Positions 16,213 to 24,684 of a stretch of 64,000 nucleotides of DNA are shown piece by piece. Under the pieces are notes generated by a model. It saw nothing but the letters and a program-made list of their open reading frames with translations, had not been told where the DNA came from and made no database searches. The DNA is taken from assembly GCF_000684975.1 (NCBI RefSeq), contig NZ_BAXZ01000003.1:434001-498000 (forward strand), given 5' to 3'. Source of the DNA: Paraburkholderia acidipaludis NBRC 101816 (GTDB lineage: Bacteria; Pseudomonadota; Gammaproteobacteria; Burkholderiales; Burkholderiaceae). The position numbers and the translations under genes were made by a program. Each line of letters opens with the position of its first letter. The stretch's first letter is position 1.

Positions 16213-17640
16213 TCAGGCGGCCAGATTGGGCGCGTCCGCAGGTTTGCCCGGCGCGCATGAACGATCGCGCCCGGGTTCTTCGGGAAGGTCGACCGTCTCC
16301 CCATATTCCGGCACGCTGCAATCCCAGTGCAGCGTTTCGGCGATGCGCCGGCGCAGTGCATCGGCCGCCGCGGGCTCGCCATGCGTCACGAACGTGCGGA
16401 TGGGCGGGCACGCCATGCCGGCCAGCCAGCGCAGCGTCTCCCGATAGTCCGCATGGGCGGAAAGCGACGAGATGGAGGACACTTCGGCGCGCACGCGGAC
16501 ATAGTCGCCATGCAGCTTGATCGTCGGAGCGTGCGCTTCGAGCGCCGCGCCGCGCGTGCCCGGCGCCTGGTAGCCGACCAGGGCGATCGTATTGCGCGGG
16601 TCGGAGGCGTAAAGGCTCAGGTGATGCAGCACGCGCCCGCCCGTGGCCATGCCGCTGCCCGCGATGATGACCATCGGTCCGTCGCGCGAAGCAATGGCCT
16701 TCGAGTCGTCGATGGTTCGGGTCATGAACGCCGCGTGGTCGATGGTGTGCAACTGCGAGACCGTCAGCCGGTGGTCGCGCATGTGGTGGCGGTAAAGGTC
16801 GGTGACGCTGATCGCCATCGGACTGTCGAGAAAGACCGGGACGTTGGCCATCCGCCCGGTCTCCTTGAGGCGGGCAATGTAATAGAGCACTTCCTGCGCG
16901 CGTCCCACGGCGAAGCAGGGCATCACGACAACACCGCCGCGCGCGAACGTGCGCGCGAACATCGCGGCCAGTTCGTCCTCCGGATGGAGCGTGGCGTGCA
17001 CCCGGTCGCCATAGGTCGACTCGACCACGAGATAGTCGGCATGGGCCGGCGGCGCGGGCGCGCGCATGAGCGGGTCCTCCGGGCGGCCGAGGTCGCCGGA
17101 AAACGCGATGATCGTGTGTCCGCAGCACACCACGACGCTTGCCGCACCGAGGATATGCCCGGCGGGCAGCAGCCGGAAAGTCAGATGCTCGTCGAGCGAG
17201 ACCGGGGCGTCGAAGTCGCGCGGACCGATGAGGCGCAGTGCCGCTTCGGCGTCTTCGAGCGTATAGAGCGGCAAGGCGGGGCGGTGCTTCGAGTAGCCGT
17301 GGCGGTTGGCAAAAGCGGCGTCTTCTTCCTGCAGGCGGGCGCTGTCGCGCAGCATGACTGCGCACAGGTCGGCCGTGCCGGGCGTGCAATAGACCGGCCC
17401 GCGATATCCATTGCGCGCCAGCACCGGCAGGTAGCCGCAATGATCGATGTGGGCGTGCGTGAGAATGACCGCGTCGAGTGTATCGGCGGGAAAGGGCAGC
17501 GGCGCCCAGTTGCGCAGACGCAGGTTTTTCGTGCCCTGGAACAGTCCGCAGTCGATCAGTATCCGCTTGCCTTGCGCTTCCAGCAGGTAGCGCGAACCGG
17601 TGACCGTTTGTGCCGCACCCAGGAAGGTCAGCTTCATCAT
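16213..17640 (-). CDS. Metallo-beta-lactamase/beta-CASP family ribonuclease-like protein
   Basis: A 475-residue protein of the beta-CASP group of metallo-hydrolases, the family of RNase J and CPSF-like nucleases. The metal motif is H-A-H-I-D-H at 62-67. The beta-CASP insert has F-L-D-S-P-M-A and G-S-G-M-A-T-G-G-R. A late L-S-A-H-A-D segment and T-H-G-E-P near the C terminus match the family. Three ATG codons run in tandem (17643, 17640, 17637); GAGGAG spacing favours 17640. An FNR-type promoter precedes it. An RNA-cleaving role is known for the family; the substrate is not predictable. The 236 bases between this gene's end and the kinase gene show nothing recognisable. Confidence 0.88.
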   Translation of the reverse strand: MMKLTFLGAAQTVTGSRYLLEAQGKRILIDCGLFQGTKNLRLRNWAPLPFPADTLDAVILTHAHIDHCGYLPVLARNGYRGPVYCTPGTADLCAVMLRDSARLQEEDAAFANRHGYSKHRPALPLYTLEDAEAALRLIGPRDFDAPVSLDEHLTFRLLPAGHILGAASVVVCCGHTIIAFSGDLGRPEDPLMRAPAPPAHADYLVVESTYGDRVHATLHPEDELAAMFARTFARGGVVVMPCFAVGRAQEVLYYIARLKETGRMANVPVFLDSPMAISVTDLYRHHMRDHRLTVSQLHTIDHAAFMTRTIDDSKAIASRDGPMVIIAGSGMATGGRVLHHLSLYASDPRNTIALVGYQAPGTRGAALEAHAPTIKLHGDYVRVRAEVSSISSLSAHADYRETLRWLAGMACPPIRTFVTHGEPAAADALRRRIAETLHWDCSVPEYGETVDLPEEPGRDRSCAPGKPADAPNLAA

Positions 17641-17805
17641 CATGCTCTCCTCACTATGCACCTGTGGTACGACCTGGCGACCTGGCCGGGGGGCGGCGCG
17701 GTGTCGCGCGTTCGGCATCCCGTATCCGATGCGCAGGAGGCGCTGTGGATAGCAGGTGTCCGGCAGGTCGAATAGCGCGCTGCCAGTTCGCGTTGCGTGC
17801 GGCTC

Positions 17806-17846
17806 AGTCTAGGCGTCGAAGCTCGATCGCAATTGATATGGGTCAA
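17806..17846 (-). promoter_or_regulatory. FNR-type class II promoter of the beta-CASP gene
   Basis: The box TTGAT-ATGG-GTCAA (17833-17846) has minus-strand -10 TAGACT (17811 to 17806), the same hexamer as the tandem UspA promoter. Centre-to-end distance is 33.5 bases. The leader is about 159 bases. Confidence 0.72.
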
Positions 17847-17888
17847 CCAGGCACGGCGGCTTTCGCCGCGCTTCCGACCGATTCGGAA

Positions 17889-17929
17889 TTGATGCATGTC
17901 AATCGTGGGCAGAGCCCGCTCCCTATAGT
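17889..17929 (+). promoter_or_regulatory. FNR-type class II promoter of the acetoacetyl-CoA reductase gene
   Basis: The box TTGAT-GCAT-GTCAA (17889-17902) has a strong -10 TATAGT at 17924-17929, at the shared 33.5-base spacing. The leader to 17991 is about 55 bases. It is back to back with the beta-CASP promoter, the box centres being 56 bases apart. Confidence 0.75.
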
Positions 17930-17990
17930 TGAGCAAGATCTCGACTGCGCCGATTCGCGGCCGGTCGCCAACTTGCCAGGGGGGACTGCC

Positions 17991-18737
17991 ATGCGCAGCG
18001 AACGGATTGCTTTTGTGAGCGGAGGAATGGGAGGCCTGGGCGGCGCGATCAGCCGAAGACTGCACGATGCCGGCTTGACCGTCGCCGTTTCGCATTCCGA
18101 GCGCAACGATCATGTGGCAACCTGGCTGAATCGCGAACGCGAGGCGGGTCGGACATTCCATGCCTTTGTGCTCGACGTGGCCAGCTACGACTCCTGCGAA
18201 GCGTGTGCGAAACGGGTATTGGCGGAATTCGGCACGGTCGACGTATTGATCAACAACGCCGGCATCACGCGCGACGCGAGCTTCCTGAAGCTCACGAAGC
18301 GCGAATGGGACGACGTGCTGCGCACGAATCTCGACAGCGTGTTCAATCTCACGAAACCGTTCTTGCCCGGCATGGTGGAGCGCCGCTTCGGCCGCATCGT
18401 CAACATCGGCTCGGTCAACGGTTCGCGAGGCGCGTTCGGGCAGGCGAACTATGCGGCGGCCAAAGCCGGCATGCACGGCTTCACGATGTCGCTGGCGCTG
18501 GAGGTCGCGAAGCACGGTGTCACGGTCAATACCGTCTCGCCCGGCTATCTCGCCACCGCGATGGTGGAGGCCGTGCCGCGCGACATTCTGGAGACGCGCA
18601 TTCTTCCGCAGATCCCGGTGGGCCGGCTGGGCCGTCCCGAGGAGGTGGCCTCATTGATCGCCTGGCTATGCTCGGATGACGGCGCATTCGTGACGGGCGC
18701 CAACCTGGCCGTCAACGGCGGCATGCACATGGCCTGA
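17991..18737 (+). CDS. phbB: Acetoacetyl-CoA reductase-like short-chain dehydrogenase
   Basis: A 248-residue classical short-chain dehydrogenase. The dinucleotide loop is S-G-G-M-G-G-L-G at 10-17, N-N-A-G is at 88-91, and the catalytic Ser141, Tyr154 and Lys158 are all in place. The sequence (G-I-T-R-D near 91-95, K-P-F-L-P-G-M near 122) fits PhaB/PhbB, which reduces acetoacetyl-CoA to 3-hydroxybutyryl-CoA. The next gene is a PHA synthase, which supports this assignment over a generic FabG. AGGGGGG lies upstream of the start. An FNR promoter precedes it, implying reductant disposal into polyhydroxybutyrate when oxygen is low. Confidence 0.88.
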   Translation: MRSERIAFVSGGMGGLGGAISRRLHDAGLTVAVSHSERNDHVATWLNREREAGRTFHAFVLDVASYDSCEACAKRVLAEFGTVDVLINNAGITRDASFLKLTKREWDDVLRTNLDSVFNLTKPFLPGMVERRFGRIVNIGSVNGSRGAFGQANYAAAKAGMHGFTMSLALEVAKHGVTVNTVSPGYLATAMVEAVPRDILETRILPQIPVGRLGRPEEVASLIAWLCSDDGAFVTGANLAVNGGMHMA

Positions 18738-18820
18738 AGCACGAGGGAAGGTATGGCGGCGGGTGACGTGCTTTCGTGCCGTCTCGCGAGCCTCGGCGAG
18801 AATCGAATGGGGAGAGAACG

Positions 18821-20638
18821 ATGAACGTTGCCGTGCGCGATGCCGCACCCCGGATTGCGACATCGAACCTTTATGGCTCGCCTGCGAGCGCCGCCGAGGG
18901 CGCTCCGCCTGCCGCCGTGCTGACCGACGAGTGGAACCGGACGGCCCAGGCGGCCATCGCCGCCATGACGTTCGGGCTCTCGCCGATCTCGCTCGCATTG
19001 GCCGCGATCGACTGGGGGGCGCATCTCGCGATTGCGCCGGGCAAATGCTTCGATCTCGCCATGCACGCGTGGCTCGCGGCGGGCCGGTTTCCGGCCATGG
19101 CCCCCGGTGCGGACGACGGCGAGGGTGACAGCGGCGTGGCGGTGCATGCGGGCGAAGCCGATCCGCGCTTTGCCGCCCCCGCGTGGTCCAACTGGCCTTT
19201 TCACCTGTATCGCGACGGCTTTCTCGGCATCCAGCGCTGGTGGCGCGAAGCCACGCGCGGCGTACCGGGTGTGGAGCGGCACCACGAACAACTGGTGGGC
19301 TTCGCGGCGCGCCAGTGGCTCGATGCGTGTTCGCCCGGAAACTTCATCGCCACCAATCCGGTGGTGCTCGACGCGACGATCCGCTCGGGCGGAGCGAACC
19401 TTAAGGCGGGCGCGCGCAACTGGTTCGAAGACGCGGTTGGGCTGGCCGCGAGCCGGTCCGGCGTTCATGCGCGCGCAACGCCAACCGAGGGGCCGGGGCA
19501 GGGCGTCGCGCTCACCCCGGGGCGCGTGGTATGGCGCAACGCATTATGCGAACTGCTCCAGTACGACCCGCTGACGCCCGACGTCGCGCGCGAGCCGATC
19601 CTGATCGTGCCGTCGTGGATCATGAAGTACTACATCCTGGATCTGCAGCCGCACGACTCGCTGATCCGCTTTCTCGTCGAATCGGGTTTTACGGTGTTTG
19701 CGATTTCGTGGCGCAACCCCGGCGCGCAAGCGCGCGATCTCGGTCTCCACGACTATCTGCGCGACGGTTTTTTCGCTGCGCTCGAGACGGTTCGTTCACG
19801 CTGCGGCGAGGCGGTGCACGCGGTGGGATATTGCCTGGGCGGAACGCTGCTGGCGATAGGAGCCGCGGCGCTCGCACGCGACGGGCAGTGCAACGGGTGC
19901 CGCGACGCGCTGCGCTCGATCACGCTGCTGGCCGCGCTGACCGACTTCAGCGAGCCCGGCGAACTCGGCCTCTTCATCGATGCGAGCGAGCTGGCGGAGC
20001 TCGACGCGCTGATGTGGCGCCAGGGCTATCTGGACGGCTTGCAGATGTCCGCCGCGTTCCAGCTGCTCAATGCCCGCGATCTGATCTGGTCGCGCATGAT
20101 GAGCGAGTACCTGCTCGGACAGCGAACCAAGCGCAACGACCTGATGGCGTGGAATGCGGATACGACGCGCATGCCATACCGCATGCACACCGAGTACCTG
20201 ACCCGGCTCTTTCTCGATAACGACCTGGCGGCGGGCCGCTACTGTGTCGACGGCCGTCCGGTCGCGCTCTCGGACATCGAGGCGCCGATGTTCGTCGTCG
20301 GGACCGAGCGCGATCACGTTTCGCCGTGGCGTTCGGTCTACAAGCTGCACCTGCTGACGCACAACGCGCTGACCTTCGTGCTGACGGCGGGCGGCCATAA
20401 CGCCGGCATCGTGTCCGAGCCCGGCCATGCGCACCGCTACTATCGGTGCGCGACGCGCGGGCCCGGCGGGGCGTACCGCAGCCGTCACGAGTTCGTGACG
20501 GGTACGCCGGCTGTCGATGGCTCCTGGTGGCTTTGCTGGCGCGACTGGCTACGCGCGCGTTCGACGGGCGAGGTGCCGGCGCGCACGCCCGACGCGGGGC
20601 TCGGCGCCGCGCCTGGCGAGTACGTGCTCGAAACGTGA
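18821..20638 (+). CDS. phaC: Class I polyhydroxyalkanoate synthase
   Basis: A 605-residue synthase with an alpha/beta-hydrolase core. The lipase-like box is G-Y-C-L-G-G at 336-341 with catalytic Cys338. Asp498 in T-E-R-D-H-V-S-P-W and His526 in G-G-H-N-A-G-I complete the triad. It polymerises 3-hydroxyacyl-CoA on the granule surface. N-terminal landmarks include R-Q-W-L-D-A near 164 and N-F near 174. Length is near the family's usual 560-600 residues, with a slightly long N terminus. It follows phbB by 83 bases with no separate FNR box, so cotranscription is likely. No phaA or phasin gene is adjacent, so this may be a second, oxygen-responsive PHB set. Confidence 0.92.
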   Translation: MNVAVRDAAPRIATSNLYGSPASAAEGAPPAAVLTDEWNRTAQAAIAAMTFGLSPISLALAAIDWGAHLAIAPGKCFDLAMHAWLAAGRFPAMAPGADDGEGDSGVAVHAGEADPRFAAPAWSNWPFHLYRDGFLGIQRWWREATRGVPGVERHHEQLVGFAARQWLDACSPGNFIATNPVVLDATIRSGGANLKAGARNWFEDAVGLAASRSGVHARATPTEGPGQGVALTPGRVVWRNALCELLQYDPLTPDVAREPILIVPSWIMKYYILDLQPHDSLIRFLVESGFTVFAISWRNPGAQARDLGLHDYLRDGFFAALETVRSRCGEAVHAVGYCLGGTLLAIGAAALARDGQCNGCRDALRSITLLAALTDFSEPGELGLFIDASELAELDALMWRQGYLDGLQMSAAFQLLNARDLIWSRMMSEYLLGQRTKRNDLMAWNADTTRMPYRMHTEYLTRLFLDNDLAAGRYCVDGRPVALSDIEAPMFVVGTERDHVSPWRSVYKLHLLTHNALTFVLTAGGHNAGIVSEPGHAHRYYRCATRGPGGAYRSRHEFVTGTPAVDGSWWLCWRDWLRARSTGEVPARTPDAGLGAAPGEYVLET

Positions 20639-20690
20639 ATCCGCCCCCTGCCATGCCGGATCTGCACGGCGCCTCGCGCCGAGCGGGAAG

Positions 20691-20731
20691 TTGATCGAAG
20701 TCAATCGAGCCTGCCGGCCACGGCGCATGAT
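20691..20731 (+). promoter_or_regulatory. FNR-type class II promoter of the alcohol dehydrogenase gene
   Basis: The box TTGAT-CGAA-GTCAA (20691-20704) has -10 CATGAT at 20726-20731, again 33.5 bases from box centre to -10 end. The leader to 20784 is about 46 bases. Confidence 0.7.
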
Positions 20732-20783
20732 GGAAACGGCCGGCGCGCTTGCCAGCCTGTTTACGAATGCCGATGGAGGGAAC

Positions 20784-21821
20784 ATGAAAGCACTGGTCTA
20801 CAACGGCCCGGGCCGCTTCGCGGTCGAAACGCGCCCGATGCCGGAATTGCAGGAACCCGGCGACGCAATCGTCAAGATGTCGAAAACGACGATCTGCGGC
20901 ACGGATTTGCATATCCTCAAAGGCGACGTGCCGAGCTGCGAGCCGGGGCGCATTCTCGGCCACGAGGGCGTTGGGGTTGTCCACGAAACCGGCAGCGGCG
21001 TGTCGGGGTTCAAAGCCGGCGATCACGTGCTGGTGTCGTGCATTTCGAGCTGCGGCCAGTGCGAATACTGCCGGCGCGGCATGTACTCGCACTGCAAGAC
21101 GGGCGGCTGGATTCTCGGCAACCGCATCGACGGCACCCAGGCCGAGTATGTCCGCATTCCGCACGCGCAAACGAGCCTGTACCGGATTCCCGCCGGCCTC
21201 GACGAGGCGGCGCTCGTGATGCTCTCCGACATCCTGCCGACCGGCTTCGAGTGCGGCGTGCTCAACGGCAAGGTCGAGCCCGGCAGCACGGTCGCCATCG
21301 TCGGCTCGGGCCCGATCGGACTGGCGGCGCTTTTGACGGCGCAGTTCTATTCGCCGGCGCAGATCATCATGGTCGACATGGACGCCAACCGTCTGGAATG
21401 CGCGACGCGCTTCGGCGCCACCTCGTGCGTCGACACGCGCACGACCGAAGCGGTCGATGCGGTGATGAAGCTCACGGGCGGCGTGGGTGTGGACTGTGCG
21501 ATCGAGGCGGTCGGCGTGCCCGCCACATTCGAACTGTGCCAGCAGCTCGTGGCCCCGGGCGGCACGATCGCCAACATCGGCGTGCATGGCGAGAAGGCCT
21601 CGATCTTCCTCGACAAGCTCTGGGACCGCAACGTGTCGATCACGACGCGTCTCGTCGATACGGTCAGCACGCCCATGCTGCTCAAGACCGTGTGCGCCGG
21701 GCGGATCGATCCGAACCGGCTGATCACGCACCGGTTTGCGTTCGCCGACATGCTCAAGGCGTATGAGACGTTCTCGCACGCGGCCAGCACGCATGCGCTG
21801 AAGGTCATCGTCGAAATGTGA
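20784..21821 (+). CDS. Zinc-dependent alcohol dehydrogenase
   Basis: A 345-residue medium-chain dehydrogenase. The catalytic zinc ligands are Cys38, His60 and Glu61 (G-H-E). The structural zinc ligands are Cys90, Cys93, Cys96 and Cys104. The nucleotide fold has G-S-G-P-I-G-L near 172-178 and acidic V-D-M-D after the second strand, favouring NAD. It resembles the threonine/butanediol-dehydrogenase-like and broad alcohol dehydrogenases found in low-oxygen regulons. The substrate is unknown, with ethanol-type fermentation or aldehyde detoxification possible. GGAGGG precedes the start and an FNR box lies upstream. It is the last gene of the oxygen-responsive cluster. Confidence 0.9.
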   Translation: MKALVYNGPGRFAVETRPMPELQEPGDAIVKMSKTTICGTDLHILKGDVPSCEPGRILGHEGVGVVHETGSGVSGFKAGDHVLVSCISSCGQCEYCRRGMYSHCKTGGWILGNRIDGTQAEYVRIPHAQTSLYRIPAGLDEAALVMLSDILPTGFECGVLNGKVEPGSTVAIVGSGPIGLAALLTAQFYSPAQIIMVDMDANRLECATRFGATSCVDTRTTEAVDAVMKLTGGVGVDCAIEAVGVPATFELCQQLVAPGGTIANIGVHGEKASIFLDKLWDRNVSITTRLVDTVSTPMLLKTVCAGRIDPNRLITHRFAFADMLKAYETFSHAASTHALKVIVEM

Positions 21822-21886
21822 CGCGCGCGCCCTCATCCGATTGAGCATAATGGAAGCCTCCCCCCCGGCATGCCTGCAACGGAGTC

Positions 21887-22468
21887 GTGACCCAACTTAC
21901 GCTACCCGGATTCGAGGTACTCCCACTGTCTTTGGCGCATCACCTGTTCTTTGCCGTGATGCCCGATGCGGACACTGCTGCGCGCATTGCCGGGATGGCG
22001 AGAAGGCTGCAGTCCGACCTGCGTGTAAAGGCCAGGCCGCTGCACGCCGGCCGGCTGCATATCTCGCTGCACCATCTGGGCGATTTTGCGCATGCGCCGG
22101 AGGTCGTCGTCGCGCGTGCATGCGTTGCGGCGGCGAGCATTGACGCGCGCCCATTCGGCGTGACATTTGACCGGATCTCCACCTTCAACGGCGGAGCCGG
22201 AAATCGGCCCCTGGTGCTGACCGGGAGCGCCGGGCTGGACACGCTGATCGCCTTCCAGCAAGAACTCGGGGACGCCCTCGGAGGCGCGGGCCTGCGCGTT
22301 TCGCGCAGGCGTTTCACGCCGCATCTCACGCTGCTGTACGGCGAAGCGAGGTTCGACTCGCGCACGATCGAACCGATCGCCTGGACCGTACGCGAATTCG
22401 TCCTGATTCACAGCTGGCAAGGCAAGACGCGCTACGACATAAAAGGGCGCTGGCCGCTGGGAGACTGA
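21887..22468 (+). CDS. thpR: RNA 2',3'-cyclic phosphodiesterase (2'-5' RNA ligase family)
   Basis: A 193-residue protein of the 2H phosphoesterase superfamily. The two catalytic motifs are H-I-S at 58-60 and H-L-T at 146-148, each within a strand. These enzymes open 2',3'-cyclic phosphates on RNA or tRNA ends. The start is a GTG at 21887 with GGAG at 21881-21884. It converges with the Lrp-family gene, with 55 bases between the ends. No FNR box precedes it. Confidence 0.88.
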   Translation: MTQLTLPGFEVLPLSLAHHLFFAVMPDADTAARIAGMARRLQSDLRVKARPLHAGRLHISLHHLGDFAHAPEVVVARACVAAASIDARPFGVTFDRISTFNGGAGNRPLVLTGSAGLDTLIAFQQELGDALGGAGLRVSRRRFTPHLTLLYGEARFDSRTIEPIAWTVREFVLIHSWQGKTRYDIKGRWPLGD

Positions 22469-22523
22469 GATAAAATGCGTAACCTTTGGGAGGTCGTCGC
22501 GCGCTCGAAGCCGCAGTCCGGTA

Positions 22524-22997
22524 TCACTCCTCCAGCGGCATCGCGCTCGTCCCCTTGAGCTCGTCCAGGCACACGATGGACTGCACGCTGTTCACGCCCG
22601 GCGCGCGCATCAGCGTATCGAGCAGGAATTCGGACAGCGCCTTGAGATTGCGCGCCACCACCTTCAGCACGTAGTCGATGTCACCGGTCACGGAGTAGCA
22701 CTCCTGCACTTGCGGCAGCTTCGCCACGAGCTCCTTGAACTTGACCAGCTCGCGCATATGGCCGCGTTCCATCGTCACCTGAATGAACGCCACCACGCCG
22801 AAGCCAAGGCTCTCGGCGTCGAGCCGCGTCTCGTAGCGGCGGATCACGCCGAGCTCCTCGAGCCGCCGGTGCCGCCGCAAAGTCTGGGCGGGAGAGAGCT
22901 TGATGGCCTGCGCCAGTTCGAGATTCGAGGCGCGGCCGTTTTCCTGCAGCGCGGCGAGCAGACGCAGATCGATGGAGTCCAGAGCGAGGCTGTGCAC
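22524..22997 (-). CDS. Lrp/AsnC-family transcription regulator
   Basis: About 157 residues. It has an N-terminal helix-turn-helix (D-S-I-D-L-R-L-L-A-A-L-Q-E-N-G-R, then L-S-P-A-Q-T-L-R-R) and a C-terminal RAM ligand domain (Y-S-V-T-G-D-I-D-Y-V-L-K). The GTG start at 22997 follows AGGCAAGAAAA. A longer reading from TTG at 23042 is possible but lacks a ribosome site. It is divergent from an aromatic amino acid permease and tyrB, so it probably controls them in response to an aromatic amino acid (inference from position). Confidence 0.9.
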   Translation of the reverse strand: MHSLALDSIDLRLLAALQENGRASNLELAQAIKLSPAQTLRRHRRLEELGVIRRYETRLDAESLGFGVVAFIQVTMERGHMRELVKFKELVAKLPQVQECYSVTGDIDYVLKVVARNLKALSEFLLDTLMRAPGVNSVQSIVCLDELKGTSAMPLEE

Positions 22998-23239
22998 TTT
23001 TCTTGCCTGATTGGTGGTCGTCGGGAGAGGAAATTGTACCAATCAGGGTTTGCCAGCGTGCCAGATGCAATCCTATTTTTCGAGACCGGCTATACACTGG
23101 GCGCACCTGATGAGTCTGTCAGGCCCGGCGTGTATAGCGGCCGGTTGTTTGGCGCCGTTCGTTGGACATGCAATTTTATTTCGCGCAGGCGGTCGGCTTC
23201 ATGAGATCGCCCCGCGGCAGACAGTAGACAGGAAGAGAC

Positions 23240-24625
23240 ATGGTTTCAAACGATAAGAGCGGCCAGCTAAGGCGCGGCCTCAAGAATCGCCATATCCAGC
23301 TGATCGCGCTGGGCGGGGCGATCGGCACGGGCCTGTTCCTCGGCATCGCGCAGACGATTCAGACGGCCGGCCCCTCGGTGCTGCTCGGCTATGGCATTGC
23401 CGGCGTCATCGCCTTCTTCATCATGCGGCAGCTCGGCGAGATGGTCGTGGACGAGCCCGTCGCCGGTTCGTTCAGCTACTTCGCCGACAAGTACTTCGGC
23501 CCCTTCGCCGGCTTTCTCTCGGGCTGGAACTACTGGGTGCTCTACATCCTCGTGAGCATGGCGGAGCTCTCCGCCGTCGGCATCTACATGCACTACTGGT
23601 GGCCGAATCTGCCCACCTGGGTCTCGGCGCTCGCGTTTTTCGTCATCATCAACGGCATCAATCTTTCTAGCGTCAAGTCGTACGGCGAGCTCGAATTCTG
23701 GTTCGCCATCGTCAAGGTGCTCGCGATCGTCGGCATGATCGTGTTCGGCGGCTGGCTGCTCGTGTCGGGCCACGCGGGCCCCGAGGCCGGCATCGCCAAT
23801 CTCTGGCAGCACGGCGGGTTCTTCCCGCACGGCGTGAGCGGCCTCGTGATGTCGATGGCCGTCGTGATGTTCTCGTTCGGCGGTCTCGAACTGGTCGGCA
23901 TCACCGCCGCCGAAGCCGACGACCCCTCGCACACCATCCCGCGCGCGACCAACCAGGTCATCTACCGCATCCTGATTTTCTACGTGGGCGCGCTCGGCGT
24001 ATTGCTTTCGCTCTATCCGTGGCAGAAGGTGGTAACCGGCGGCAGCCCGTTCGTGCTGATCTTCCACGCGATGAACAGCGATATCGTCGCCAACGTGCTG
24101 AACCTCGTCGTGCTCACGGCCGCGCTGTCGGTCTACAACAGCGGCGTGTACTGCAACAGCCGCATGCTCTACGGCCTCGCGCAGCAAGGCAATGCGCCGA
24201 AGTCGCTGCTCAAGGTGAACCGGCGCGGCATTCCGCTCGTGGCGCTCGGCGTTTCGGCGGTGTCGACGCTCGTTTGCGTGGCGGTCAACTACTTCATGCC
24301 GGGCAAGGCGTTCGAGCTGCTGATGGGGCTCGTGGTGTCGGCGCTCATCATCAACTGGGCCATGATCAGCCTCATTCACCTGAAGTTCCGTCGCGACAAG
24401 GCACGCGCGCATCAGACCACGTCGTTCAAGAGCCTCGGCTATCCGCTCACGAACTATGTGTGTCTCGCGTTCCTCGCGGGCGTTCTCGTTGTAATGTATC
24501 TGATCCCGGACCTGCGTCTTTCGGTGTACCTGATTCCGGTGTGGCTGGCCGTGCTCGGCGTGGCCTATCGCGTGTGGAAACGCAATGCGGCCCCGGCGCT
24601 GCAAGGCGGCGTCACGGCACGCTGA
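23240..24625 (+). CDS. aroP: Amino acid permease, aromatic-type (AroP/PheP-like)
   Basis: A 461-residue APC-family permease with 12 predicted helices. The N-terminal signature L-K-N-R-H-I-Q-L-I-A-L-G-G-A-I-G-T-G-L-F is that of the AroP/GabP/ProY group of proton symporters. Placement between an Lrp-type regulator (divergent) and tyrB (59 bases downstream) favours aromatic amino acids. The exact substrate is not proven by sequence alone; proline or another amino acid is possible. AGGAAGAGA precedes the ATG. The 242-base divergent region probably holds the Lrp sites. Confidence 0.85.
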   Translation: MVSNDKSGQLRRGLKNRHIQLIALGGAIGTGLFLGIAQTIQTAGPSVLLGYGIAGVIAFFIMRQLGEMVVDEPVAGSFSYFADKYFGPFAGFLSGWNYWVLYILVSMAELSAVGIYMHYWWPNLPTWVSALAFFVIINGINLSSVKSYGELEFWFAIVKVLAIVGMIVFGGWLLVSGHAGPEAGIANLWQHGGFFPHGVSGLVMSMAVVMFSFGGLELVGITAAEADDPSHTIPRATNQVIYRILIFYVGALGVLLSLYPWQKVVTGGSPFVLIFHAMNSDIVANVLNLVVLTAALSVYNSGVYCNSRMLYGLAQQGNAPKSLLKVNRRGIPLVALGVSAVSTLVCVAVNYFMPGKAFELLMGLVVSALIINWAMISLIHLKFRRDKARAHQTTSFKSLGYPLTNYVCLAFLAGVLVVMYLIPDLRLSVYLIPVWLAVLGVAYRVWKRNAAPALQGGVTAR

Positions 24626-24684
24626 GGACATCCGGCCCGATTTTTTCGCCCTGAACCGCTTTTTACTGCCTTCTCGCAAACATC

